A stretch of 64,000 nt of DNA from Echinarachnius parma (lineage: Eukaryota; Echinodermata; Echinoidea; Clypeasteroida; Echinarachniidae): NCBI GenBank assembly GCA_037951105.1, contig JBAMJV010007697.1, forward strand, positions 56,583 to 120,582, written 5' to 3'. A program made the position numbers and the translations under genes. The notes beneath the pieces were generated by a model, which ran no database searches, was not told where the DNA came from, and worked only from the letters and a program-made list of their open reading frames with translations. Shown here piece after piece: positions 33,060 through 42,433 of this stretch (position 1 is its first letter; the number at the start of each line of letters is the position of its first letter).

Positions 33060-33275
33060 GCTATTAACTCGGGACCAATAACGTGTAAATAATGACGGGC
33101 TTCCGTTCTAGGCGGCCCTTTGTCCTGTGAAAGTTGATAAACAACTTGATGGATTTGTTGTCAATGGGGCCACAATTAATATGAACTTGATTTGACGAAG
33201 CTCAACATTCATAATTTATCAAATTCTTTCATTGTTAACTAATCGGGTAACATTAATTGATTCTGCTGATTTGTT
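33060..33275. promoter_or_regulatory. Homeodomain-site-rich unique block
   Basis: Non-repetitive sequence with clustered TAAT cores: AATTAATATG (33176-33185), TTCATAATTTATC (33207-33219), AACTAATCGG (33236-33245) and CATTAATTGA (33251-33260). A GTTGATAAACAACTTGATGG segment precedes them. It could be an enhancer. The evidence is motif density only. Confidence 0.3.
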
Positions 33276-33278
33276 TAG

Positions 33279-33436
33279 GCTCCGGAAGAGATACAATTGA
33301 TTGTCAGTTACAATTTATTGTAAGTCAGAAAATATGCGCATTTCAACCAATCAGGTTTGCGCATTTTAGTCTCATGATCTGACTTACAATGAATTATAAC
33401 TTACATTCGATTGTATCTCTTTTTGCAACAGGGCCC
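33279..33436. mobile_element. GGGCCC...AGATACAATCGATT-family MITE, ~158 bp
   Basis: It is palindromic overall: AGAGATACAATTGATTGTCA at the left mirrors ATTCGATTGTATCTCTTTTT at the right. The right end is intact (GCAACAGGGCCC); the left terminus is eroded to GGCTCCGG. Relatives are at 36783-36948 and 26148-26285. Confidence 0.82.
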
Positions 33437-33664
33437 TGGATTGATAACACACGGCACATTGCGATCATACAAGTCTTAATGAACAGTGATGAAAATTATG
33501 CAATTATGGTTTAAGTATTGACGGAGAGTCTGAGCATACAATCAGCCACTCAACATGTCGAACAATTCGGTACAATAAATCCACTCATTCACAGTAATGA
33601 ATTCGATACATGTGAACAAAATGGCACTCGCTTTATAATACAACTCCTTGCAACTGATACTATA
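33437..33664. other. Unique DNA, no gene seen
   Basis: No feature recognised up to the TA dinucleotide that flanks the next element. Confidence 0.5.
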
Positions 33665-34171
33665 CAGGGTGGTCCCAAAAAACGGAACGGGGCACTTCCC
33701 AAAATATAGTAAGAAAATGATTATGTCCATCGGATAGAGTGTCCTTTCCAATGAAAAACGATACCAAGAACAGTAATTTTGGACGAGTAGTTTTTGTTGT
33801 AGGACGTCTTAAGTGAGACCATGTCAGGTTCCCAATTTTGTAATTTTTTACCAAGTCACTGCCTGATAAATCGCACTTCCTTCCCGTCATAGCTTCGAAC
33901 AACTACCTATGCAAATTCTCTCGGCACACAGTTGAATGCACACTAACAATGAGACGCGTATTGCTCGTTGTTCGATGCTATGACGGGCAGTAAGTGCGAT
34001 TTATCAAGCACTGAGGAAACCTGACATGCATGGTGTCACTCACAGCACCCTAAAACAAAAACTACACGACCAAAATGACTGTTCTTGGTATTGTTTTTCA
34101 TTGGATGGACATAATTATTTTGTTACTATATTTTGGGAAGTGCCCCGTTCCGTTTTTCGGGGGCCACCCTG
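33665..34171. mobile_element. Mariner-type MITE, 507 bp, TA target site
   Basis: The ends read CAGGGTGGTCCCAAAAAACG and the mirrored CCACCCTG, with TA on both sides (33663-33664, 34172-34173). Inverted similarity extends over roughly 200 bp per arm (for example GGGGCACTTCCCAAAATATA against TATATTTTGGGAAGTGCCCC). CAGGGTG-type termini and a TA duplication fit the Tc1/mariner superfamily. No transposase frame remains. Confidence 0.88.
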
Positions 34172-34173
34172 TA

Positions 34174-34514
34174 TATATCAAATAAGCGTACAGTACATAA
34201 TGGAAACTATAACATTCCCTTTTATTTCTTCATTATCATCTTCACAATTCTCCACTGTCTGCGTATTTATATGTATATTTATCGTTCTCTATAACTATCT
34301 CTTGTTATGGTCTATCTTGGCTTCTCCCCCTCCGTCTCTTTTCTCGTTGTATACTCTCTAACCCTTCCTCTGTTTCTCTCTTAGTCATGTAATCCCTTCT
34401 TTCCCCCTCTACCCCTCTCTCGCTCTTTCTCTCTTGTTTACTTTCTCCATCTTTTCCCATAATCTTCCTTTATCTATTTCCTTTTTGTGTTTCTCTCTTC
34501 TCTCCCCATGTCTA
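34174..34514. other. CT-rich unique DNA
   Basis: Pyrimidine-rich from 34320 to 34510 with TCTCTCTT words. No gene signal. Confidence 0.55.
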
Positions 34515-35010
34515 CACTGTTAAAACGCTGTGTAAAAATGGTTGTTAAATCTTTTCATACAACTTTAGGTGTAGCATGATAAGTTGTATGAAGAAGGGTT
34601 GCGTGAAGCGGCCATTGTTCAAGCGTTAATGAAACGTGTTAAATCACGTGACAGTTTCCACCGCAAAATCACCGCGTCAAAACCTCTTTTGTCCCTTCGC
34701 AAACCAAGCGAACCGAGATAGCGCACTCGATAGAGAGTGAGGCTTATAACTCAAAGACCCCCGGTTCGAATCCTACCCTTGCCGCTTTTACATCTTGTTT
34801 TGTATTTACTATTGTTGAAATTTATTCTAAACAACAGTTGTAGAACAAATTAAAACTGTTGTTGAAAACATTCAACAACCCCAGTTGTTTAAAGTTTAAA
34901 CAACTGGGGTTGTTTAATGTTTTCAACAACAGTTGGATGGTTCATAATTATGTCAAACAGCGGCAACAAGCCTTTGAATTTGTTTACACAGCGTTTTAAC
35001 CTTTAACAGT
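34515..35010. mobile_element. Hairpin-rich MITE with ACGCTGTGTAAA ends and a tRNA-like insert
   Basis: The left end CACTGTTAAAACGCTGTGTA and the right end TACACAGCGTTTTAAC...AACAGT are inverted. The right side carries six extra bases. The inner part holds a long palindrome (34853-34935) and a tRNA-like sequence (34713-34790). A truncated relative in the other orientation is at 44733-44873. A right-half duplicate is at 35167-35285. It is inserted in a tandem array that continues to 36345. Confidence 0.8.
34713..34790 (+). pseudogene. tRNA-like sequence, Ile(UAU)-like, degenerate
   Basis: A GATAGCGCACTCGATAGAG A-box-like segment is followed by GGCTTATAACTC (loop CTTATAA, anticodon-position TAT) and an exact B-box core GGTTCGAATCC at 34763-34773. 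The T stem does not pair properly (CCCGG against CCTAC) and the acceptor ends do not match, so it is not a functional tRNA. It lies inside a MITE and may be a SINE head or captured tRNA. Confidence 0.55.
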
Positions 35011-35166
35011 ATATGACGATGATGACGACGCTGCCTTGTTCACAGGTTCTAGCTGGGAGGACATACCCCTCCTTCTTCCAACAACCCCTTCTCCTTCTCG
35101 TACTATCTCCCTTTATATATATATGGCTTTCTCTTGAGTCTTCTCTTCCCATAACTATAATTTATT

Positions 35167-35285
35167 TCAGTTGTTTAAAGTTTAAACAACTGGGGTTGTT
35201 GAATGTTTTCAACAACAGTTGGATGGTTCATATGTCAAACAGCGGCTACAAGTTGTTGAATTTGTTCACACAGCGTTTTAACAGT
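35167..35285. mobile_element. Right half of the 34515-35010 MITE, duplicated
   Basis: It contains the AGTTGTTTAAAGTTTAAACA palindrome core and runs to the CACAGCGTTTTAACAGT terminus. The same array sequence (ATATGACGATGATGACGACG) follows both copies, so array unit and MITE end were duplicated together. Confidence 0.85.
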
Positions 35286-35419
35286 ATATGACGATGATGA
35301 CGACGCTGCCTTGTTCACAGGTTCTAGCTGGGAGGACATACCCTCCTTCTTCTCTTTCTCATACTATCTCCCTTTATATTATATGGCTTTCTCTTGAGTC
35401 TTCTCTTCCCATAACTTGG

Positions 35420-35577
35420 AAGGAATGCTCCCCAGGGAGTGGAGATGGTGCACACAATGTGTGCTGGTTTACATTGTATCCTATGACCGGGGTAATAATA
35501 TCATTGTAAAGCGCTTAGAGATGATTATCAATCATATTGAGCGCTATATAAATCGATAATATTATTATTATTATAAC
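35420..35577 (+). mobile_element. SINE 3' part, plus orientation
   Basis: A GGAATGCTCCCCAGGGAGTG block is followed by TGCACACAATGTGTGCTGG, CCGGGGTAATAATA, GTAAAGCGCTTAGAGATGA and GAGCGCTATATAAATCG, ending in (ATT)n. This is the most regular tail of the family in the window. It is inserted inside the tandem array. The tRNA-like head is absent (5' truncated). Confidence 0.85.
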
Positions 35578-36345
35578 TACGACCATGAAGACGATGATGA
35601 CGAAGTTGCCTTTTCACCGCCCTCAGCCCTGAAAACATACCCCTCCCCCACGACCCCCCCCCCCTCCTTCTATTCCTATCTCCCTCTATCTATTTTTTTC
35701 TTTGTCTCTGTCTATTGTTCTCTTCCCCTGACTATGACCATGTAGACGATGATGACAAAGTTGCCTTTTCCACCGCCCCTAGCCCTGAAGACTTCCCCCT
35801 CCCCACGACCCTCCCCCTTTTCATGAACCCCCCCCCCCCCCCTCTGTCCTTCTATTCCCATCTCCCTCTATATCTATCTATTTCTTTGTATCTGTCCATT
35901 CTCCCCTTCCCGTGACGATGACAATGAAGACGACGTTGACGAAGTTGTATCTTTCACCGTCCTTAGCCCTGAAGACATACCCATCCCTCCCCCCCCCCCC
36001 CCCCATCCTCTCCTCCATCCCCCCTCCTTCCCCATATTTCTCTCTCCCTCTCCCTGTCTTTCCCCTTACTATCTCCCTTTATCTATGGCTTTCGCTCTAT
36101 TTTTCTTTACCCATGACTATGACCATGAAGACTTCCCCCTCCCCCTCCTCTATCCCCCCTCCCCCTCCTCTATCCCCCCTCCCCCTCCTCTATCCCCCCT
36201 CCCCCTCCTCAGACTATACCCCTCCTCCCTCTATCTATCTATTTATTTGTCTCTGTCTATTTTTCTTTCCCCATGACTATGACCATGAAGACGATGGTGA
36301 CGAAGTTGCCTCTTTCACCGTCCCCAGCCCTGAAGACATAACCAA

Positions 36346-36782
36346 TTGGAAGGCTCATAAATATTCATGTGATACATTTTACCACCACTCTTCGCCACTT
36401 CCTTCCCCGCTCATGCCGCTAACGGCCTTGCTGTATAGTTCTTGTACACACACCTCGGACTACATTTCCTTTCACCCCAGCACATTATATTTTGTTGTAT
36501 TTTTCTACTTATTATGTACGATTCGTCTCTTCATTTCCTCGTTGCTTGTTACTTCCTCATTATCCAATTTAAAGGAATAGATTACATTAAAATTGGGTGT
36601 CACTATATTATAATAACACAACATATTGTATTGTATTGTTTAGCCCTTCCATACATTTTGTACCACATCTTAAAACCCGTTCCCTTCGAGTTTCTGAAAT
36701 CCCCTTACACTTTTTATACAACCCACCTAGTTTTTGAAGTCAATTTAATATCATTGCCTTTGTTTGTACTTCCATCAGTCTA
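36346..36782. other. Unique AT-rich DNA, no gene seen
   Basis: No repeat or exon-like signal recognised. Confidence 0.5.
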
Positions 36783-36948
36783 GGGCCCCGTTGCAGAAAG
36801 AGATACAATCGATTGTAAGTTATAATTGATTATAAGCCAGAAAATGTGCGCGTTTTAAGCAATCAGATTTGCGCATTTAGAACACACGATCTGTCTTACA
36901 ATTAATTGTAACTTACAATCGATTCTATCTCTTTCTGCAACGGGGCCC
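36783..36948. mobile_element. GGGCCCCGTTGCAGAAAGAG MITE, intact, 166 bp
   Basis: The termini GGGCCCCGTTGCAGAAAGAG and CTCTTTCTGCAACGGGGCCC are exact inverted copies. The next 35 bp (ATACAATCGATTGTAAGTTA and beyond) are also inverted with few mismatches, so most of the element folds back. Best copy of its family here. Confidence 0.92.
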
Positions 36949-37381
36949 ATACCTTATAAAGGTATTGGCCACACTTATAAGATTGGTAGTATGCTATAGA
37001 TACATAATTATACAATAACCATATAATTATATCAATTATTTCGCTGGACTACACACGTAACCCCACCCAACCTTTTTCCATCATCATCCTTTTTTTTCTT
37101 GTTTTAATTGTTTTGCTTTATTTGCATACTGAGCTCACTATATAATTATGCTAAGTTTTTTTTTAATCCTTAAAATTGTTTTCACATAATGTTGTGGCTT
37201 TTTTTCAGGATGAAAGTTGCCTAATTATTACCTATATAATAATGTTATTTGGGTATACTACCATGACAACGATAAACCACACCCTTACAGTACGTGTGCG
37301 AATAGTATGAGTAGCGCATCATATAGCCCAAGGAGGCGGTCTGTAGCATTTGAATAATTGCCGCCAAAACGAGGTGATCAA
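36949..37381. other. Unique AT-rich DNA
   Basis: A strong acceptor-like TTGTGGCTTTTTTTCAG (ends 37208) is followed by about 33 open codons, but no good donor follows. No gene is called. Confidence 0.45.
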
Positions 37382-38066
37382 ATTTCTTTTACTCCCACAC
37401 TCCCCACTACCACTATTGTAATTGTGTGTATTGTTTAAAGGGTGACTAAATTACAAATGCATGTTGACTTTGGTTGATCTATAATAATGAATACATCACA
37501 TATCTGTTGACTATTTGATGTACATTTTTGTCATATATATATATATATTTTTTAATTACTTTTTTCTACCTGCTAAGCTTCACCCCTAACAAAAACCACC
37601 AGAAGCTATTGACTTCTGTGACATCATAATACCATTCAACCATCAGTCAGCTAGATGAACAAAAGACATTGGTATGTCAACTGACCGTCTTTATACAATG
37701 CCCACTCACCATGAAAAGAAGGGTTTCAATGAAAACATCCAATGCTAATGCAACAATGTACTCAGTGGGTGAGAACATATCTTTTGTTTATGTTTATCTA
37801 GCTGATCGATGGTTGAATGGTATTGTGATGTCAGAGAAGTCAATGGAGAAGGGGTTTTTAAGGGGTGGATCTTAGCAGGTAGAACAAAAATAATAGAAAA
37901 AATAATATAAAAAATATGACAAAATGTACATCAAATAGTCAACAGATATGTGATGTATTCATTATTATAGATCAACCAAAGTCAACATGCGTTTGTAATT
38001 TAGTCACCCTTTAAACAATACACACAATTACAATAGTGGTAGTGGGGAGTGTGGGAGTAAAAGAAA
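37382..38066. mobile_element. Fold-back element, ~685 bp near-complete palindrome
   Basis: The left arm (ATTTCTTTTACTCCCACACT onward) is mirrored by the right arm (to GTGGGAGTAAAAGAAA). Similarity continues inward through GGGTGACTAAATTACAAATG, ACCTGCTAAG, and even ATACCATTCAACCATC against GATGGTTGAATGGTAT. Only a centre of some tens of bases near 37725 is unpaired. TTAA followed by AGGGTGAC (37434-37445) and GTCACCCTTTAA (38004-38015) mark a possible inner element end. Non-coding. Confidence 0.88.
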
Positions 38067-38084
38067 GTAAGAGAAAGCGGAGAC

Positions 38085-38156
38085 TAACGGATTGAAAATG
38101 TTACTCTCCGTCGTGCATCCGTTTGTGCTATCCGGTGATATGTGACCGGGCCTTAA
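38085..38156. mobile_element. Solo right end of the TGTCACATATCACC MITE
   Basis: AACGGATTGAAAATGTTACT through CTATCCGGTGATATGTGACC matches 8949-9010 of the complete copy at 8760-9018. The rest may have been displaced by the palindromic element immediately to the left. Confidence 0.8.
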
Positions 38157-38548
38157 AATACAAATGCGACAGATATACGAATGCATTATGTCAACGTAGT
38201 GTTGTATATTGTATTGCAAGTGTGGCCTTCTCTACTTTCAAACCAAACAATTTTGAAAGGCATATATATATATTGCACAAAATACAGGTTACTCTTGGAC
38301 ATGCGAGTATAGTAACAATGAACGACTGGAAGTATGATGATCAAAGTGCTGGTTAAACAGTGGCCGGTCAAATCACGCAAACAAACAATAACAAAATGTC
38401 ACTCTCATAACAAAAATGGTAACGCTATGCATCTTGTTGCGGTTTGAACTTAAATCTGATCAAATACATTATCGCTGATCCTACGTTTGAATAAATACTG
38501 ACCATTTCACAAACTATATGGCATTGTATAGGACAATCTATCCACAAG
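38157..38548. other. Unique DNA, no gene seen
   Basis: No repeat or exon-like signal recognised. Confidence 0.5.
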
Positions 38549-38822
38549 TGCTGTATAATGGGGACCCGGTTTAGGAGGTGAAAGCCTTTATGCGAAGGAT
38601 CTTCTCAATGCCAATGAGCCGCTTGGATGGAATGCTCTCCAGGGAGTGGAGATGTTGCACTCAATGTGTGCTGGTTTGCAATGCATATCATGACTGGGGT
38701 AATGATAGTATGAACGCGTTTATAGCGATAATACATAAGATAAGACAATAATAACGCGTTTATAGAGATGTCATTATATCATATTAGGCGCCAAATAAAT
38801 CGAACCTATTATCATTATTATA
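38549..38822 (+). mobile_element. SINE body and tail, plus orientation
   Basis: It starts GGGGACCCGGTTTAGGAGGT, continues with CTTCTCAATGCCAATGAGCC, the CTCTCCAGGGAGTG module, TGTGTGCTGG, and a TTAGGCGCCAAATAAATCG tail ending in ATTATT. The tRNA-like head is missing. An internal duplication of ACGCGTTTATAG occurs at about 38716 and 38756. Confidence 0.8.
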
Positions 38823-38859
38823 ATTTACTAGCATTGTGAGTTGAAAAAATAAAGCGTGT

Positions 38860-39100
38860 TGATAGTGTGGACACTCATCACACTATGAAAACATGATGAG
38901 TACAATGTGAACACACTGTATGCACACTGTGAGCGCACGGTGATACACAGTGTGAGCACACTATTTAACACACTGTGATCACAATGTGGTCAGCGATTAG
39001 TGTTGACAATGTCAACACGCTCTAATTTGTTCATAGTACACTCGGTGTGTTCATACTCTGGTCCAGAGTATGAAACGCAGTGTGTTACTGTCTTCGCACT
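38860..39100. repeat. CACAGTG cluster
   Basis: CACACTGTG, CACAGTGTG, CACAATGTG and diverged forms recur across 240 bp (for example ACACAGTGTGAGCACACTA at 38945). It is the same word set as 10340-10810. Confidence 0.7.
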
Positions 39101-39860
39101 GTGACACATCTTTTGATCTTTCTGGTATATGGTGGTATCAAGTGGCAACGTACGAAGTTACCGATTCCTTCAACAATACCTCTAAATTGAAATCAAACTC
39201 TGACCACTTGACCTATATTGACCGAATCAACCTGTATCATTTTATTCCTTTTTGATAGAGAAGAACGATAGAAATTATGACTATTCCCTTCTTCATTCTC
39301 GGGCAACAGGTATTATATTTCTTGCCAAAAAATGAGGGTATCGGCCCAAGATATCAAAGACTGATAATAACAATGCTCAATATAATAGGAGCGAAATGAA
39401 AAGTAGGAAATTGGGACGGTTTTAGGTCTAATTTCCAAGGCTTTAGACAAAACTGAAGGTAACTTTCTTTCGCGGACACCATCATCTCATCGGAGTATAG
39501 ATTTACTCGTCGTAACGCACGGCAGGAGGATTGTTTAATTATTTTGTAGTCGACGGTACACGGTGCCTCATAAAAAAAAAGATGAAACGACCGTCATGTT
39601 GGAGGGAAGCAGTAATATTATGTTGACTGTTCACTATTTTCTTTTGAGAATCGTTAATGTGAAGTCTTATATAAATGTAACGACCTTTTGCTAGAGGCAG
39701 TCGTTATACGGATTCACTATTTCAGTTGTTTTGGGACTTTTCTCGCTATTCTGACTCGTAAATTTCTTGTTTACGAAGCGGATAAACATTATATCCTTCG
39801 TCCCGCATGTTATCATTTTTAATCTAAAGGTGGGTTATTGTGAATAATGTTATACAATCA
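39101..39860. other. Unique DNA, no confirmed gene
   Basis: Non-repetitive with moderate CpG at 39465-39600. A 61-codon frame at 39070-39255 overlaps the CACAGTG cluster and has no recognisable domain. Nothing callable. Confidence 0.45.
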
Positions 39861-40247
39861 TGCTCTAGTAACTTTGTTGACATGTGCAACAAGTGATGAG
39901 TGGATATGTATATTGTTGTTATCTGATAAAAAATTATGTCTACTGGGTGTTGTGTGAACATTTCAAGTTAAATGGACGTTATACATGGCCGAGTAATGAG
40001 CAAAAATGCAAAGTGATATTCACCAACAAATTGCACTTACTTTGTACACGGTTTTGACGCTCCAATGGATAATTTAACATCTGTAAACTTCAATCGTAAA
40101 TATCTATTTAACGAAAGGGAAATTTATAAAAAAAAAACGAAACCTGTCCCATGCTTTTATTGTTAATACGAATACAACAAGGTATGAGGGAACCGCTAGA
40201 ATTCCAACTGGATTTTGAGGATTTGGACAATGTTACTAAGTCCCTTT
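39861..40247 (+). mobile_element. GATCTAGTAAC-family MITE, near full length
   Basis: It runs from GCTCTAGTAACTTTGTTGAC to GTTACTAAGTCCCTTT, an inverted pair. The interior matches 11171-11566 in order (ATGTATATTGTTGT, GTGTGAACATTTCAAGTTAA, TTGTACACGG, ACTTCAATCGTAAATATC, CCTGTCCCATGCTT). Both ends have lost part of the AAAGGG terminus. Confidence 0.82.
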
Positions 40248-40445
40248 CAGTATTCCAAATTATTGTATATTGTGTAAAATCTTGCAAATATTGAATTCGA
40301 TGTACATGTACCTCTCGCAGTATACAGATTGTTTAGATGATTACGCTGGCTTCCATAGTGAGGCTTGGTGAAGTTGTCAGTAGCACCATGTCATTCTTCT
40401 AAAAAGCACTGTTTGAAAGCGAGATTGATGAGTGGATAGATGAGG

Positions 40446-40842
40446 TTTAAAGGTGCACCTGTAAAGTGTCTATTAAACTCCACGCAAAATAATTTGAGCT
40501 TCCACATTTCTCTTCTACCGTGTTGCTTGGCTTATGGTAAGAGAAGAATAAAATAGGGTTAGATTATTTCAAATGCCCCTTTAGTATATGAAGATATCTA
40601 TCATTGATAATCATTCAGCTCAAGAGCATTTATAAACGGTCATAAACGTCATAAATGTCATACTATAATTAGTTGTAAAAGATGACGCACATTTTCGTTT
40701 TTTTTAACCAGGAAAGCAGTGTTCTGTTTCAATGAAACTTTCACACATCATTCAGACATTTCTTTTTGGTGATTTTGGTATAGGATTGAAGTCTCAAATG
40801 CCATTTTGGGCAATACTGGACACTTTACAGGTGCACCTTTAA
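40446..40842. mobile_element. TTAA-flanked MITE with GGTGCACCTGTAAAGTGTC ends
   Basis: The left TTTAAAGGTGCACCTGTAAA and right TTTACAGGTGCACCTTTAA are exact inverted copies over about 22 bp (through AGTGTC/GACACT). TTAA lies on both sides. The interior is non-coding. A weak relative may lie at 30273-30550. Confidence 0.85.
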
Positions 40843-41217
40843 GTGTATTCTTTCGTGGCTGTTTTCCGTTGCTTATTCTAATATACAGTGTAATATGATA
40901 AGGGTTATCAATAATTACAGGTTGGCGATGTCCACACCCCTCACAACGATTTTCTTGCACCACCCTGTACCACGACAACATTTCCCGCGCTGGCGATGAT
41001 GACGATGATGTTATCTCACAACTCTTCGCGCGCTTTCTGCAAATACTGCCAATCTTGGTCGAGTGTTTGCTCTGGACAAGGAGGAACGGCTTTCAGTGGC
41101 CTAGTCAGGCAGGGTCCACCCAAATTTGGGAGGGGAAGGGGGGTGAGGGGCAAAGTGGGAACCCTTTAGATTTATACATGCACAGGTACTCAGTACAATT
41201 TGTGGTGTGTGTATTCG
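40843..41217. other. Unique DNA
   Basis: A CACCACCCTGTAC word at 40960-40972 resembles a mariner-type end but has no partner. Otherwise unremarkable. Confidence 0.45.
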
Positions 41218-41400
41218 TAATGCTCCCTATGGAGTGGAAAGTGTGTATGCCACGTGTACCTTAATGCTTGTGGATGTGTACCCGATGATCGGGTTTATAA
41301 CAATAACTGTACAGTGCCTGATATGCCTGGATTATCAATAAATCGATGGATTTGTTGCGATTAACGAATAAGCCGAGTATTATCATTTATTATAAACGTG
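41218..41400 (+). mobile_element. SINE 3' part, diverged
   Basis: TAATGCTCCCTATGGAGTGG is followed by TGTGTATGCCA and a GATCGGGTTTATAACAATAA stretch. The order and first module match 35420-35577, but similarity is low. Confidence 0.45.
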
Positions 41401-41480
41401 TGTGTGTGTGTGTGTGAGGGGGGGGGGGGGGGGGACGGGGTGCCATCAATATAAATCGTGCTCTCTACCCCCCCCCCCCC
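41401..41480. repeat. (GT)n, poly-G and poly-C in series
   Basis: A GT tract (41399-41416), a 17-base G run (41418-41434) and a 13-base C run followed by T run (41468-41489) lie within 90 bp. Confidence 0.9.
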
Positions 41481-42116
41481 TTTTTTTTTCTGGCTACCTC
41501 TATGAAATTATACTAGTTTTGTTCAGGACCCTCCCCACTCCCATCATCTTTACCCTTACAACTCCATCATTATTCAAACACGAGAATGGAACCACACATA
41601 CGCGGTTTATCCTTGTTTAATATGTCTGGATGGACAGTCAAACAGTCGATCTACACCCCTTGTGAACCCAACACCCAACCCTCTAATCTTATCTCGTTGT
41701 CCGGAGGTATTGGCGCGGTTTGTTGCAGAACGCAATAAACGCCAATTTGAAAATAAAAATCAACATGGAGTATAAAAGTTGCTGTTTTTTTTTATAATTC
41801 AGCATAATAATACATTTTAAAAATTACACTGACTACCTCTGAACAGACGCCGAATACCATAATGGTGACATCATAGATATGTTGATTCCTCATAGTCAAT
41901 TATATCTGAACATATCAACGAAAATCAACTAAACCTTAAAGTGCAGCCTTTTTTTCTGCCTCACTTTGGTGCTAAAATCAGTATTCCCTGTATATGGTAT
42001 ATGACAGCAGCTTTATTCGAACATTTCTCGAATTTACATGAAGTTGAGATATTGCGTTTCTTAATTTGTTATTGGTTTACCGCGCCTCCCGTGTTCCTCC
42101 AAGATGCTGATCTTGT
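41481..42116. other. Unique DNA, one weak exon-like frame
   Basis: From an acceptor-like GTTTTGTTCAG (ends 41526) one frame stays open for 82 codons. A donor-like GAG/GTATTG sits at 41706. The peptide is not recognisable and frames of this length are expected by chance here. Confidence 0.4.
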
Positions 42117-42368
42117 CCCCCCCCCCCCCCCCCCCCAGCATTATGTAGAGAAACAGGGTGTCCGTAGCAAGGAGGTATGGGAAGGGGGCAATGGGGCGAC
42201 CCCCCCCCCCTCCCTCCCACCCCCATCCATAGGAATATTTGCCCCATCTGCCCCCCCATGTTTGTGCAAACAACTAATACAGCCTCCCTCACTGTCTTAT
42301 CATTCTGTAGAGAGCAGCGTCGTACGTATCAAGGAGGTATGGGGGGAAACGTGCACCACCCTTACTAC
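42117..42368. repeat. Poly-C repeat region with 'GTAGCAAGGAGGTATGGG' words
   Basis: C runs lie at 42117-42136 and 42200-42210. GTA(G/C)..AAGGAGGTATGGG occurs at about 42163 and 42325, about 160 bp apart, suggesting two diverged tandem units of a poly-C element. A CTACGCCACT end word lies at 42366-42375. Confidence 0.55.
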
Positions 42369-42433
42369 GCCACTCATTCGTTATCATCCGTTGTCATTCG
42401 TTGCCATCCGTTGTCATCCGTTGTCATCTGTTG
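42369..42433. repeat. 10-bp minisatellite (CCGTTGTCAT)n
   Basis: About six units of CCGTTGTCAT with point changes. It encodes a repeated peptide only because the run is stop-free. Confidence 0.85.

Larger units (their letters stand above)
35011..36345. repeat. Degenerate tandem array, ~150-200 bp unit
   Basis: An anchor of the type GACGATGATGACGAAGTTGC followed by CAGCCCTGAAGACATACCC recurs near 35013, 35288, 35590, 35742, 35925, 36125 (shortened) and 36287. Each is followed by CCCTCCCCC, then TATCTATTTCTTTGTCTC-type CT-rich text. Intervals of 275 and 300 bp contain the inserted half-MITE and the SINE; the others are about 155-200 bp. Acidic or proline-rich open frames are not maintained from unit to unit. 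Confidence 0.85.

Noticed and set aside
34713..34790. Functional tRNA-Ile(UAU) gene
   Set aside because: T stem and acceptor stem do not pair; only the promoter-box-like parts and loop survive.
35715..36350. Acidic repeat peptide (DYDHEDD..DEVA.FT..SPED) across the tandem array
   Set aside because: The same DNA unit is read in different frames in successive copies, so selection for the peptide is not supported.
35912..36580. 222-codon plus-strand open frame, longest in the window
   Set aside because: It crosses CT-rich tandem repeats and is a proline/serine/leucine run. Repeat units are not kept in the same frame.
41527..41704. Exon-like open stretch after a good acceptor
   Set aside because: Donor is weak, peptide is unrecognised, and about a hundred stop-free runs of 80 codons are expected by chance in 64 kb.
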